A DNA stretch of 64,000 nt from Aphis gossypii (lineage: Eukaryota > Arthropoda > Insecta > Hemiptera > Aphididae): positions 18,453,260-18,517,259 of the forward strand of contig NC_065530.1 in the NCBI RefSeq assembly GCF_020184175.1, given 5' to 3'. Below the pieces are notes generated by a model. The model saw only the letters and a list, made by a program, of their open reading frames with translations. It was not told the DNA's origin and did no database searches. A program made the translations under genes and the position numbers. Below are positions 50,380 through 64,000 of this stretch, in pieces. How positions within the stretch are numbered: position 1 is the first letter of the stretch; every line of letters begins with the position of its first letter.

Positions 50380-50740
50380 AAACTTTCTACACGCACACTC
50401 GCGCTAACATACACACTAACACACTATACCACTACCGGACCTGAGTATAGAGTTTTGTTTTTGGGTAATCGCAATATTTCAGGAGGTAAAAAAAAACATC
50501 ACCGGATATATGGCGAGATTCGTCAACTCCCCCCTCACTATAGACCCACTAAACGTCCACAGACGGATTGTCCGTTTAAATGGCCGAAAATAGCACGAGC
50601 GCATATATAGTACCTGACCTTTAAAGAGAACGAGTGTTTCCGGCGGATAAATGTTCGAAAACGTGGAAAATAAATTGCACGTTTCCTCGGAATTTCATGG
50701 ACGTAGTTTTCGATCCTCCTATAGTATTATTCGTTGTATG
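50380..50740. other. GC-richer island with possible short exon on the plus strand
   Basis: An island of mixed composition contains a TATATA element near 50604 and, further on, an ATG at about 50698 whose frame runs to AAACTG|GTATGT near 50750. The short product would not be a typical signal peptide. Evidence is too weak for a gene call. Confidence 0.25.
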
Positions 50741-51014
50741 TCCGAAACTGGTATGTTATTACATTTACTTGTTTTTTTTTTATATATATAAAAACGATCC
50801 AATTTATTTGCCAAATGTGGAATACAGGAAATTTGTTATATTTGAATACAAGAATGATTTTGCATAATAAATGTGTTAGCGTATTTTGATAGCTTGCAAT
50901 TGTCAGTTTGTGTTTATCGTTTTTACCATAGGTACTCATTGATGCTAAACGGCTGTTTAAAAATTTTAATAAATAACAATAAATTCGAAAAAATAAACAA
51001 TTTGTGAAGATGTT

Positions 51015-52400
51015 TTATCTGTAACTCAATAAATTATAACAATAATCTATTATAATCAACAATGTATACAATATTGTATTTGCGGAAATAAAAAAAATAT
51101 ATATATTTTTATTATACTCGTTGCTCGCTTTTTTTTTTTGTATTTGTATATAATTATGTAGTAGAAATTGGTTTTTATAGGTTAGGTTACTGATTAAAAG
51201 TAACTTGAATCGTATGTTATGCTTAAGTTTTTCATTTAACACGAACAATGTCGAAGTTAAGATAATACTGAATGTTTAGGGAAATATTAGATGAATTCCT
51301 TTTATTATTTCCTCTGTATATACCAAAACTATAATAGTGACAATTGTTTGTATAACAATATGATAAAATTCCTTAATTATAATTAATTTTGAAATAAAAC
51401 AAATTTATATGTATATAATGTATATATATATATATATATATTTATTTATTTATGATAATGATAACATTAATTTGATAGGTACTGTTGGTTTTATTTTTTT
51501 TTCTTTTATTTTCACTCATATAAATATAATTTAGATTGACAAAAGTTTTGAAAATTAAGAAAAAACTTAAACTTTTTTTTCTTTATCTTTTCGTTCTTCT
51601 GTGTCTCCTTTTTTGTAGGATTACGATTTATCCGTAATACTCACTCTTGGACTTAATGTCGCTGTTACAGTTGTGTCTTGTCACTATTAACCGTCTTGAG
51701 TTAAGCTACATGCTACAGTTTATTTTCTTCTCACAACGTTTAATATAATATTGTTGTCACTACATAATTTAATCGATATTTTTATCAATCTTATACGTGA
51801 TATATTCTACTTCGATTTTCATTGCTATCGCATTCTTGAGATTTGACGAACACACATTTACATAATACATACATGATATTATTAAACTAAGTTAAAACGA
51901 GTTTATTACTTATATATTATACCTACCGTAATATAATTTATTGTTTTGTTTAAAAAGACGATTTAAACAATACACTTTGTATTTGTTTTACACCACCTGA
52001 TTGTTGTAAGATAAATATTATATTTATAAATAAATTTATTATATTTGCATATTTTTTGATAGTATTGAAAATCACTAGAATATGGAGTAGTGGAGTGTAG
52101 TGATATTTTATATTAGGTAAGTACAAAAATACAATTTCAAGTTAAATTTTTTTAAAAAACAAAAAAGTATTTTATTGATAAAAATTATAGTTTACAATTT
52201 GTAATATACCGAATAAAAGTGTATTTATAATAAAAATAATCCTACATACAATTGAAAATATTGGAATACGTTTTAAAATATATCGATAAGCACTCAGCAC
52301 AGCGCTAATAACCGCCACATAAAAACATGTATATACCATTCTACCGCAACCGGTCGTTCCTATAATAACGATACGGTCCGGAAAATCTAAAATACGAAAG
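51015..52400. other. AT-rich non-coding stretch
   Basis: Nothing gene-like is seen. It contains a (TA)n run at 51421-51440 and T-rich runs. A GC-richer patch at about 52290-52385 contains CCGGTCG and CGGTCCGG words without a frame. Confidence 0.45.
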
Positions 52401-52404
52401 GTTT

Positions 52405-53230
52405 TGTAAATAAATAAATAATAATAATTAGTAAATAGTTGTAATTTTAATCATCTTTTAACATAATAAATGGTAAACTTTTTATTTATTCCTTTTTGGC
52501 CGGACTTGCGTAATTTACCTAGCTTGCCTTGATTGAATGCTACTGATAGGGAGGTACTTAGCCCTTGCGGATCGTCCGGCTCCCTATTAGACATAATTTA
52601 TTCGAAATTAAAACACGAACATAATATTAGTGTAAATTAATTTCTACAAACTCTTAATCCGCTGTATCTTAGTCGTCTGAACTTCAACCCACATTTATAC
52701 AATTCTCTTAACTTTATCAGCTGTCTTTGACTGTGTCTCTCCTCTTCTTTTTAGGTACCCAGTACTTAACTATCATACTATTCATTTATGGCATTTAATT
52801 TATTGTAACTCTGCAACATATATCCAATTACCCGTTTCGACACTAGTCCACCTTCCAAATTGACTCCTAATATTCTTCTTTGACTCTACGATCTATCACA
52901 TTTGAATAGCGAATGTTCAAGATCATTTATTGGGGCGTTGCAGTCATGACAAATACAACTATTTGAACTCTTAAACATGTAGAGGTAGTATGAAAAACCA
53001 CCATTTTTGGTTTAAATCTGTGTTAGATGAAAGTTAACACATCCAAACTTCCTTATTATCCATACTTTGACATCTTTGATAAATATCCAGGTCCGGTGAC
53101 CGCTAGTTCCATTGACCCATTTCTCCTGCAATTTGCTTATCAATTCGTTTTCTATTTGATATTATGTTTCTGTTTTCCCTATTGGAGTACTTTACTGGTT
53201 TATAGCTATAGTTTTATTGCTATATTATAT
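52405..53230 (-). mobile_element. Decayed 3' end of a LINE (non-LTR retrotransposon), 5'-truncated
   Basis: The minus-strand translation of about 53190-52778 shows the C-terminal part of a LINE reverse transcriptase. It has a LQEKWVNGTSGHRTW segment, then FSYYLYMFK, then a zinc-finger-like C-x2-C...H-x4-C (CICHDCNAP...EHSLFKC) and a short tail ending at a stop at 52778. This matches the layout of R1/Jockey-type elements. At least two internal stops (near 53012 and 52886) and further damage upstream make it dead. Downstream lies a GC-richer 3' untranslated region with the box GGGAGCCGGACGATCCGC, ending in an ATT-rich tail near 52405. Target duplications were not found. Confidence 0.75.
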
Positions 53231-56200
53231 CTATTATATTATACTCTATACCGGATAACCTATACAGAAGTTCCATTAATATTGGATAACATTATTCCAA
53301 ACAAAAATAATATAGTTCTAAACCTGTAAAAAAAAATAATTTAAAAATTAATGGTACGATATCATTCTGAACAGAGTATATATTTTATAAATACATTTTT
53401 CAATTGAAAATTAAATAATAGTGCATAATAAAGTGATGTTATGTGTTATTAAAATTAAAAACCAACTCGTGTTATTGTTACAAATTTATATCATATCTAT
53501 CAATAATATTACGGTTATGTATAAGTAATTTTGTATACAAATAAAAAACAGTAATTATTGGAAAATGGAAATTACGTTTTATAAGAATTTATTTAATAAT
53601 TCAAAACAAACAAATACACTTTGTCCGTAAGACTGTTACAAAACATAAATTATATTGCTATAGTGTGTTATTATAAAAATATTATAAAATTAATACAGAC
53701 AACAAAAACCTTTTATAAAAACACCAGATAGTGTTATTTTTTTATAATATAGTGTTAGAATAATTATAATTTATTTAGATATTTTGGAATGTTTTGAATT
53801 TTGTTATTCTTGTGTAGTCTATAAAACTATCATCAATGAAATCGTAAAAAAGCGTTTAGGTACATAGATTGAAATGTTTATTTACCTACTATTAACAGCT
53901 GTATTATACCTGTATACCAATATTGACACATTTAAATATTTTGTAAATAAATTATTGATTATATATTATTTTCTTCTGATAGCTTAATATTTTGTTTATT
54001 TGTAGATTTGTAATAACCGTATAATACCAATTAAAGTATAATGTATAAACGATAGATAAAGCATCATTTAAAAACGATTGTATCACAAGTTTTACATACA
54101 TACCTACAATAAATAATTACGATTTTTACAAAAAATATTGATCAAGTCACTAGTTTTAAGTGTTTTAACATTTCATTGAATTACTCATCGTTATAATTAA
54201 AACAAAAACGCAATTAAATCGCTAATCATTAAATTAAAGATAGGCACTTTGCGCCTGCTTCCCTTTGTGTCGAGAATCAACTTGAATCGTTGATAATAAT
54301 ATAATACCATGAAGAGCAGTGATGTTCCTTTTCCTCTTAAAAAAAAAAATCCTTTTATTCACTCTGTCACGTTGTCTAGAATTGTATATAGTGAAAACTT
54401 TCTTTAAATCGATAATTTTCCGAACAGTGAATTATTTAAATACGATTACCTAACATAGTTTTTAGTAATAAAATAAGCTACATCTTATAACATTTATTAT
54501 TTAATGTCATGTGCTTTATAGTTTTCTAGAAAATATATTATGTGTAGTGCTTTTTATCATTGTGTCTTATATAATTTCATAGCCGTCAGTATATCTTAAA
54601 ACTAGACACTGTATTTCATTCAAACTATCCAACGTTGTCTTTTTACACATAATTTCAAATCGTCAAAATCGATTTATAGACTTGAAACTTGTAAGAGTTA
54701 AAATAAAATGAAAATGAAAAATAAAATGAACACTTATGTATTATGTAATTGAAAAACTCAGTTCCCACTGGGATTCTTATCAACGTTCTCATTTTACCGG
54801 CGTATGTGGTGACCTTACGAGGGCTTATACACTCGATATTATACGGTTTTCTTTCAAACTATTCCCACCACTTATAGGTCCTCAACTTTTTATAAATTAA
54901 ATAGATTCTTTTATTGTGGAGTTTAAATAGAAAAAATAATATCTAGATAAATATTAGATTTCTAGTTAAATAAATATCTAGATCATACATGAATATTGAA
55001 GACAGAATATTTAATTTTTATCTCGTTCAATATGTATAAAACTTTTTTATCTAGATTTTTATTTTACAATAGTTCATTTTTATTAATGTTTGACATGCTA
55101 TTGGATTCTTGGATAAGTATTGTGATTATTACGGACGCGTACTTTATAAACTATCGTTATCTAACATCAAAAAAAAAAAAAAAAATGTGATCTAAAAATA
55201 TTGGGGTAACTGCATAAAATTATTATGAGGAAACAGCTACTCTTATTATATTATTTGATATAAAATTACTAAATGAGTAAAACTATAATAGAAAAAAATA
55301 CACGTGCATTACACAAAAGATATATCTAGATATTTATGTAAATTTTCATAACTTAAATCTTAGATATCAATTAGATACTAATTTATTTATTTATCTAGAT
55401 AAGATGTAGTTACATTTATATCTAGATATAACTTAACATTGAAGTCATATTCTTCATCAATATTGCCCCATTCCTTTAATTCATGACATTCTTAGGTACA
55501 TATGCTGACAAATGATAATACACTATAATAACTTCCTCTCACGAAAATCACACAAAAACCGGTAAAATTATTCAAATTTAAATCATTTAAATACTATTAT
55601 AGTCTGTGTGTTGAAAATTGATAAAAATGAATCTAAATCTATAAAAATAATCTTTTCACTGAGAAATCTTGATTCACCACCTGTTGGTTGTTAGTTAAAC
55701 AATCAAACAATTCTAACGGCAAATTAAATTAAATATATTGGTCTAACTCTAGATAAACGCCTAATCTGGGGCTCACATAGTCACACAAAAGAATTAAGCG
55801 CAAAGCAGTCTAACTCTATATTTTTCATTCTGTTTTGGAATTAAAACTCTCTCAATTCATTAACTCGCCACATATATAAATCAATAATACGACCTACGGC
55901 TGGTTGCCTACACATAAATACTAATATTTCATTGCTTTGTTGTAAAATCATATGATATCAATTATCAAATTTTCTTATTATACACTGTAAAACTGTATAA
56001 ATTATTAATAAATAATTGTTTAAATACGAATAATATAAATTAAAAAAGTATTCAGTACTTTTACGAATCATATGACGCAAAAGTTATATATTTTATATAT
56101 TACTATAACGGTTCGATGAAACGTTTTAGTCGAATTCTAACGTTGTTATAGAACCGTCATAGCCCGTCCTCCACATGACCTCTTACCAAGTAATCTATTC

Positions 56201-57680
56201 AAGTAGGTACCTATTTGACGTCGTTTTCAATCGTTATCCCAAATCTCTTTCGTACAATCTATTTCGTCTCCTCGGTTATAATAAATAGACACTAACACGA
56301 TTAGAATTTCATTTGCTAGAGTTTAATTACAAATAAATTGAAGATTTAAATATCTAATTCTAATGTACGAGTTCGTAGTTTTTACCACAGAACAATCGAA
56401 CTTATTTCTAAATCCGAAATGCATCGTTATTATTGTATATTTGGCGTTAATCTCACGGTTAAACGATGCTGGTCCCGAATGATTGTGTATTTGTGTACTC
56501 AGGTAGTACTTACTACTTGGTATTTGGTCATAAGCATTTTTCACATTTCTACGTTTTGTAAAAATACACTCAAACATTTTTTTTTACAAGGTAAGTGATT
56601 TAAATTGTTTTGTCAAAATTTAGTTCCATGCAACTATGTATTTTGTCCAACATGCAAATCCTACTCAATTATTATATTCTTTTCCGTAATATTATGTTTA
56701 CACTTTGTATTTATTACTATACAGATTTATTTATAAATGTATGTGTGTATAAAAATATACTCATGAGCTCTATGTCGGTCAAAAACAAATGCAAAAAAAA
56801 ATATTATTTATTATACTTTTTGAGTTTTAATTTATGATTCGTACCTTTTTTAATGTATGTAAACATCGTATAAAATTGGTATATGAATTTAATTTTTACA
56901 TTTCAAGATGGTTTTTACGAACCAACAGTAATATTAATAATATGGTTCTAATTCAATTAAGTTTATTTAGAACAAATAATATATTTATATGATATACTGT
57001 AGTGGCTTATTGTCCGTGATAAAAATATTGTAGAGTAAATAATTTTCTTAAGACAATTTAAGTTGAATTGGTTATTTATTTTAATACAATACAAGTTAGT
57101 GAAAAAAGTATGGAGTTGAGAAGATAATATAAGCGCAACTGCTGTATGGTACATCTGAAAAAAGAGTATTGCGGACTTCTTTATACATATATGGATTCCC
57201 TTTCCTCTTTTCCGAGACTAGAGCCCAGAGGTACCATGATTTGGCCAAAGCTCTTTTAGTTTTTTTCATGCTATATAATATGAATGTGGTTTTTGTATTT
57301 GTAAATATATATCATATAATCTAGATGTAAGCGGTACACTATTGCCTATTCTATTCAGTACGTTGGAACCCTAAGCCATTACAGAATTCCAATATTTCTA
57401 TGATAAATATCTTATAATAAACTCCTTAATTAATATACTTAGATTATATCAATATTATGCTGTTTTGGTAGATTCAAAAATTGCGTATTTATAAGTCAAA
57501 AATGCTAATGTGATAGATATACTAATCGGTACACGATTCTTTGGATAACACCAAAAAAACGTGATGATGTGATAATAGAATCTTCTAAATATTTAATGAA
57601 AAAAATAAAGGGGGATAATGTGAATTTTTAACATAATTTCAACATTATTGTCACATTAAATTCTAGAAAACCAAGTATAT
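53231..57680. other. AT-rich non-coding stretch
   Basis: No gene is supportable. It includes the ATCTAGAT cluster at 54941-55427 and GC-richer short patches near 54770-54850 and 56090-56280 with no clear exon. Confidence 0.45.
54941..55427. repeat. Cluster of six palindromic ATCTAGAT sites
   Basis: Exact ATCTAGAT occurs at 54941, 54976, 55049, 55324, 55393 and 55420, often extended to TATCTAGATA. By base composition such a word is expected far less than once in 490 bp. The copies are not in tandem and the flanks differ, so the shared unit is the site itself, which suggests binding-site clustering or a decayed repeat. Confidence 0.6.
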
Positions 57681-57684
57681 CAAC

Positions 57685-57729
57685 TATTATACCGTGATAT
57701 ATATATAATATATATATCACGGTATAATA
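57685..57729. repeat. Perfect 45-bp palindrome
   Basis: Two 22-bp arms (57685-57706 and 57708-57729) are exact reverse complements around a single A. Each arm contains TATTATACCGTGATATATAT, so the outer part is not simple TA repeat. It could extrude as a cruciform. Confidence 0.9.
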
Positions 57730-60700
57730 TATATTTATATATTACATAAAAATGTGTTCATTCAAATATGCTAGCTACATCAAAAGTACTATTCATTTCG
57801 TTAATTAATTTTGTTAATATTTTCATATGAAAAATATTTATGTTCCAATAGGTAATGATAATTTAGTTTATTTATAAATTATTATTTTCAGAAAATATTT
57901 ACACATGTTTGCTTCGTCTAAATAATTGTAATGGATATTATTATTAGCTTTTATATTATTAGCGTTCATTCGATCAAATAATCAACTTTATGTCTATTTT
58001 TATTTCTTAAATTTCTAAACATATGTAACTAATAAGTTAATATGATAACAAAAACGTACATAATATTTAAGACTAAGATCTAAGTTATTTATCCTAATCT
58101 AAAATATATTTAAAAGTTGTAGGTATAATAAAAATGTAGTTAGAATATTTTACCATCAAATTTTGCGGATAGGCGTAGTTAATATAGTTTAAAATTATTC
58201 GTAAATGTAGATAAAATATAAAAAGTTAGATTAAAATAATTTTAGATAAAAAAAATTTACGCATTAATGGAGAGATGAAATTGGTTATAATTAAAAAACA
58301 ATAAACAAAACGAATAAATAAAAACATTGTGTAACGTTGATACTTGTTTTAGACTGATAAAATGTTTAATTTAAGAAAGAGTAATCAACTTAATAGAAAT
58401 AGTGTTTTTAAACTCGTTTGTGTACACTGTACAACATACAATATATACATGTATGTAAATATTAAATATCAGCTAAAATCAACGATATAATTAAATAAAG
58501 GTAGCTTTAGTCTATGTATAACATGTATATGTTTCATAAAATGGCATACTAAAAACACTTACTTAAAAGGTCTTTTTTTCTCCTTTAGGCATGGGTTGCT
58601 TTAGATTTCCTTTCGAATCTGTCCGAAACAAATTTTTAAGTGAAATTTAAAGTTTACAGCATAATGTATTCTAGTGGTTTTTATTTTAGTTCACGTACCT
58701 AGTACCTACTATACAGAATAAAAACGAAAAACCTTTCAACTTTTGCAACTTTACTGTATTCAGTGAATTATCTTATTTATAATTAGAATGGTACTCGATT
58801 TGATGTTTAATGGTACTTTTCTTCTTTTTTTTTTTTGTTTCTTCGCATTTGCCGCCTTAATACTGCCGGTTAGAGATGTTCCAATTTAACAGCGTTTGCG
58901 TTTCTTCACACGTTACAAAGCCCATCTAGCTAATTTTAATTTAGTCGGTAAAATCAGTTAATTCTAAAATGGCCTTCGTCCTCGCTCAAGATATCATGTA
59001 GTCAGCCCAGGTTTTTATAGTTGTATATACTTAGACTTTTGTCGCTTATAATCGAGTGACGAATGGAGCGGCCAAGAAGAGAATAATAATTATGATATTT
59101 TTTTTACGAATGTCAAAGTTCCTCACCTGTTGTTTTTTTTGTTTGCATAATGGTGATATTTCAAATTTTTCAAATATATAGTTAAGAATTTTTAATGGTA
59201 TTCAACGTCATTGGTGATCGAGACCCAATGGCTATAAAATCATGTTTGTTACATTACTGAGTTTCTATCTATCAACGTTTAAAATATAATCGGAAAACGC
59301 TTTCAAACAATTTCGATACTAATAATTATATTTATTTTGTAAAAATAAAAAAAAACACACGTATTAACGTAATCAGTTAATAAGTAGGTAGTATGTAATA
59401 TCATTAATTTCTGTATAGGAACTTGGTTGTATTGACTAAACATGTTTTGAATTTTCGATGAACACACCGCAATAATAATTCTCACATACTTATTTTTTTT
59501 TCAAGGGTACACGAAATATAGTGTCTTTTTCTTTGCACATCGCTAATAATACATTATAATATAATTATTTATTACCCGTATGAGGTTAACACACCATAGG
59601 TGTACCGATGAAGTATTTTAGTATACATTATAATACAATAGGTGTTCTCTTTTGACAAGTCAAATCGCAGGTTGTGGCTTGTCACATATAATAATACATT
59701 TTTGTACCTATAGCATAAATAGTATAAACCACATAGCACGTGTAGGCCGTGTAGCTGCGGCAACTATTCTGAAGTATTATATAAGTGTACCGAGATGATC
59801 TGTACATAACTATAATTATACAATTAAAAAAACAATTTATTGAATAATAGTTATGGTATGAATATAATTACAATATTTTTTTAAGTAAAAAGAGTATCAG
59901 CTTATATTATTAGCTGAAATAAAAGTTAAGAGATCGAAAAACCATCAATTAAGAGGTACAAATATTTCGTATTAAATAAATCAAAATTAACCTATTATTT
60001 TCATAATCCTATCAAAACCTATTAAATTCCCAAGAGATTCGATTAATGGGCTTAGCAAAGCCAAAATAAATGTCACAGATTTGAATTGAAAATGTAGCAC
60101 TAGAACGCAATTAGTATTGGGAGATATGGAAAATCAATAATTGTAGTTGATCAGAGTAGAATTTTAATCCATTTATAAGTTTGGACATAAAGCGCATAGC
60201 GATTAACTTTCGTCTAAAGGTAAGATAACCTTAATAAAGACTAACTTGGATAGTTGATAAAGGAGTAAGTACCTACTTAAAGAAGGGTTTTGGTCACGAT
60301 TTTGACATCATTTATAGTATAGCCAATGAGACTTAAAAACTACATTTTTTTTTTTATATTTACGATATTATAATAATATAATAGAATGAAGTTCAAGCCT
60401 ACAATATTATAATACAAGATTTATTTGAAACGAAATCCTTATGGCCCTAATGGCCCTAACAATGAATTCAATTAAGAAAAAGAAAATTTTTTCTTGAATA
60501 ATTAATTTTTTTTTTTATTATTATTAACATTTTATTCCAAATCACCTCACCACAATAGTGAGTTTGAATAATATTTTTTGCTAACAGTATTTTTAACTAT
60601 CATTAATTAATAATTAATTACTAGTAATGACATTGTTATTATACCTAATCAACCTTATTTACCTATACAACAAATCGATCTTATTCAGTATTAGATAATA

Positions 60701-62590
60701 TTTAGTAAAGAGTTAAAGTATATTTAATCTACGCTAGTGGTGTAAAAATATAACATACTTACCAAAAATAGTACGAAGAAAATAAAATTACAATAAAAAT
60801 TAAACGAAACGTAAATCAATATAATATTATTTCGTCTTCCATGCATTAACACATATCATATTATAATGTGTGTATTATTATGATAATGTATATATTACAG
60901 GCATTTGATCATTATTATTTGATTAATGAAAACATATTCAATTTCTACCCATTTCAAATATAATTGGAATTTAAATATACGCACGAATATTAAAATTAAT
61001 CCACAACTAATAGTTATTATTTTTTAATTGATTTCAGTCTGCGTATAATGCATAGTATGATATCAGTAATATACGTATCATTATAATTGTAATACATTCA
61101 ATTTTAATAATTCATAATAAATTATTGTACTCACTCTTAACTATTATAAAAGTTTAAGAAATTAAAATATATATAATATTATAATATTTAGTTGTGATTG
61201 GATAACAAATAAAATATGTTTTTGTATTAAAAATAATGATTATTTTCAAGTATTACTTATGTTCGAGTTCTATCTAATTAATTATAGGTATATGGCGTGA
61301 AGGAACAATTAAAGAACTTATATCAGTACATAAATTTAATTTGAATGAGTAATTTAAAATTAAATTAGGTACATTATCTAAATAATGTTTATAACATTTA
61401 GTTATTTATTCATTTAAAAATGAAAATCTGAAATTAAACCTGTTTAGGTATTTTCCAACAGGTAAAAAAATATATATACTACATTTACTTATTTAATTAG
61501 ATTCATTGGTTTCTAAATTTAAATTATTTATTTATATCGATAAATTGTATTAAAATACTAATAAAATATACTACATTGTATTACAATTACATGCCGTTAT
61601 ACTCTTTTATACTCATTGTAAATCGATTTGTGTGAGGAAATAATTAATTATACATTGTAGTCATTGTACATTTTAATAATAAATATTCAAAAAATAAAAT
61701 AAATCGCAACACTGAAATTTGTCTGTGTTTACGATGTCTTGAAATTATCTGTCAAAAACCATTTTATGAATTTTTTAAAGTTTAATATATCTATAAAATT
61801 TTTATCGCGAAGGAATCGAAAGAACACTAACATAATGCATTTTCCAGAGTTTAAAAGGAAAATTCGTGTCTCATATTTACTTCCAACTGACACGCTGACA
61901 CTATATTAATAATACACTATTTCATTCGAATAAGCTTGAATGTACGAAGATAAAATATTATATATATATAGGTATATATATTATGATATTATACAATATT
62001 AAAAACCATTTACATTAAAAATGATATGTTTGAAATAAAATATAGTAGGTATATCGATAGTATGAAATGTATTGTTTTTATAAAACAGAAATCTGAGAAG
62101 AGGCATGTTATCTGAATTTGTTATCCATGTATAATATTTGAAGGGGTAGTAAACCAAAGCAAAAATATATATTTAGTAACTATTTTTGTATAACTTTTTT
62201 TTAAAACTGCGATAGTAGTATCATATATTTTTATCGTTTTCTTTTAAACATAATTGTTCGCTTTACAATAACAATAATAAAAATATGGTATATACCTACC
62301 TCAATAAAGTTTTCAATTAGTAGACGGCTTTTGAAATACATTTGTGTAAAGAAATAAACCGTTCAATGTTTATAGCAACAAATTCTTAAAGTACCTATGC
62401 TTGTCAATATTTTTCTACTATATTAAACAGAACAATATTATTTGTCTATGATTTCGAATACTCAACAGTAATAATAGTGCCTATACTATACAGATGAAAA
62501 AACAGAAGAAATAAACTATAATAACCTGCTCGTAAGTAATTGCACTCGATAATTTAAAAAAATAAAAATTCACTTTATAACAAAATTCGC
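57730..62590. other. AT-rich non-coding stretch
   Basis: I see no gene, RNA gene or intact mobile element. The content is A/T runs, ATTA words and occasional TAGGTACC words. Confidence 0.45.
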
Positions 62591-62599
62591 ATAACACAA

Positions 62600-63720
62600 C
62601 TTGATATATGACGACTTCAAAGCTATTCATCGAACGATGTGTTCTTCTTTTGATGTATCTCCGTCGTCGTCACCGTCCGCTTACCCCTCGGGGTGAAGAC
62701 GCGTGCGATACTAACGTCAGATGATGATGAAAAGAAATCCTTTTTACCGGCCATATACATTTACTTACTACGAGAATAAATAATTGCAGTCCTCTGAGTT
62801 CTTCGCAAGAACTGTGCTGTTATTTTTCCCTCACTCATACCCATATCGATAAGTTCCTCGACTTAATCGTTGATATATTATACACCGTTAAAATATATAT
62901 GTACAATATAATAATATTATATACTGACTGTAGTTAAATCACAAAACACTTTTCTGTATTTCCAAATCGATTGACGACTCTACGGGATTTAACCTATTTG
63001 TAGGTATGTAATATTATATACAAACGCGTTCCTCTGGTGCTTCCATTTTTCACCTTTCAAACCCATCGAGAACCGAAATTTAATCACTTTTTTTGCAAGA
63101 GCCTCCGCATCAGCCAGCACGAAATTCCCAGTAAAAATAATATCACCGTAATCCACACACCCACACATAGACATACCTACATATATGCATTATACATTTT
63201 TATATTCTAAATAATATTTAAATCCCATTACGGCGTTAGGGTCGTAACGTTCCCGGTGGTTTTCATCTTCGGGATTTTTCGATTTATTAGTTTATCGGTT
63301 CGGTTTTACAACGATGCCGAAACATCTCTTCGTGCTTGCTTTATAACGATACCTCTAGCAATATATACAGCGTAATAACCATCTCGTTACTATAATATTG
63401 TATGCATTTTCAGTCGACGACGCTGTATGCGGACGAACGAACAATAATAATTGCCGTATGGGCGGGCGATGCATAATCGGATTTCCTCAATAAATTATAC
63501 CGTTTTTGACCGTCGCATTATTAATAATAATAATCTAATGATTGTCAGTTACGCGTGAGAAGCAATGGAAATATACGATAATACCCACCAAAAGGATATA
63601 TGTTCAGTCGTACACTTGACCTGACTTCCCTTGTCGTTTGTCTCAGCGCGGGATACGTATTATACTACGAATTGTACGCTTAACGAACCGTCACGTTTAA
63701 AAACGATTCTGCGCAAACCT
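62600..63720. other. GC/CpG-richer region at the right end, candidate regulatory or 5' gene region
   Basis: CG dinucleotides are frequent (CCGTCGTCGTCACCGTCCGC near 62660, and CGACGACGCTGTATGCGGACG near 63415-63440). A 61-residue minus-strand frame at 62989-63174 contains a GEKWKHQRN stretch and protein-like codon use, but no clear splice sites or family support. The composition resembles the promoter and first-exon area of a gene continuing beyond the window. Confidence 0.35.
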
Positions 63721-64000
63721 TCAGTTCTAAAAATAATATCAATAATGAACAAATCCTAAAATAAAAGTAGTTGTAAAAATTTAGATGCTCGTAAACAGAA
63801 TTCAACAAGTCGGTAATAATATTAATAGAAATCTCTAATAAATAAACTTTTACAGCTTTTAGCGTTGTTTTCAGAATAACCAAAAACGAATTTTGTTGAA
63901 AATTGCTATGGTACCTTCCTTTTCCCCCACCCAGATAGTCATTCATCTAGAAATGTAATCTGTGAAAATCGAAAATGGTGTTTTCTATGTAAAATATTAT

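Noticed and set aside
54770..54850. CAG acceptor-like site followed by a short open stretch and a GTATGT
   Set aside because: A 40-nt exon with no supporting context; such patterns arise by chance.
1..64000. tRNA, rRNA or CRISPR features
   Set aside because: No B-box/A-box pair with a cloverleaf, no rRNA-like conserved stretch and no regularly spaced direct repeats with unique spacers were found by eye.

Overview
The window looks like nuclear DNA from an insect, most likely an aphid or a related hemipteran. It is very AT-rich, carries many (TA)n, (AAT)n and poly-A/T tracts, has TAGGTACCT-type words scattered through it, and contains a short insect-type TTAGG array. The species call is inference. 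Nothing bacterial is present: there are no operons, no Shine-Dalgarno sites and no dense genes.

The dominant feature is a complete 13.46 kb LTR retroelement of the Ty3/Gypsy superfamily, errantivirus type, at 16544-30005 and transcribed on the minus strand. It has two nearly identical LTRs (687 and 686 bp), a 4-bp target duplication (CGTT), a tRNA-Ser primer site, a polypurine tract and a long AT-rich leader with tandem repeats. Gag is followed by pol in the -1 frame. The gag-pol junction carries a slippery heptamer, a perfect 8-bp stem and a possible pseudoknot. Pol is split by a frame change inside the reverse transcriptase C-terminus. Downstream of pol are a small basic ORF, a membrane-anchored Env-like ORF, an unknown Cys-rich ORF split over two frames, and an Env half with a furin site and fusion peptide. 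The two Env halves lie in the reverse of the expected order. A mini-exon in the leader (ATG plus a splice donor) is in phase with candidate acceptors of the two unknown ORFs, which suggests spliced accessory proteins as in complex retroviruses.

The element appears to have landed inside a host coding exon on the plus strand. An ATG at 16369 opens a short type II membrane-protein reading frame that the LTR stops at 16546. Without the insertion and one target copy, the frame runs on without a stop to a GTGAGC splice donor at 30063. A second host exon is likely on the minus strand at 39027-39102, encoding a signal peptide with a consensus donor.

The rest is AT-rich non-coding DNA (1-16 kb, 30-39 kb, 39.6-64 kb) with islands of higher GC/CpG content that may be promoters or 5' exons. 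It also holds a decayed 3' end of a LINE at about 52.4-53.2 kb, microsatellites, a perfect 45-bp palindrome at 57.7 kb and a cluster of six ATCTAGAT sites near 55 kb.
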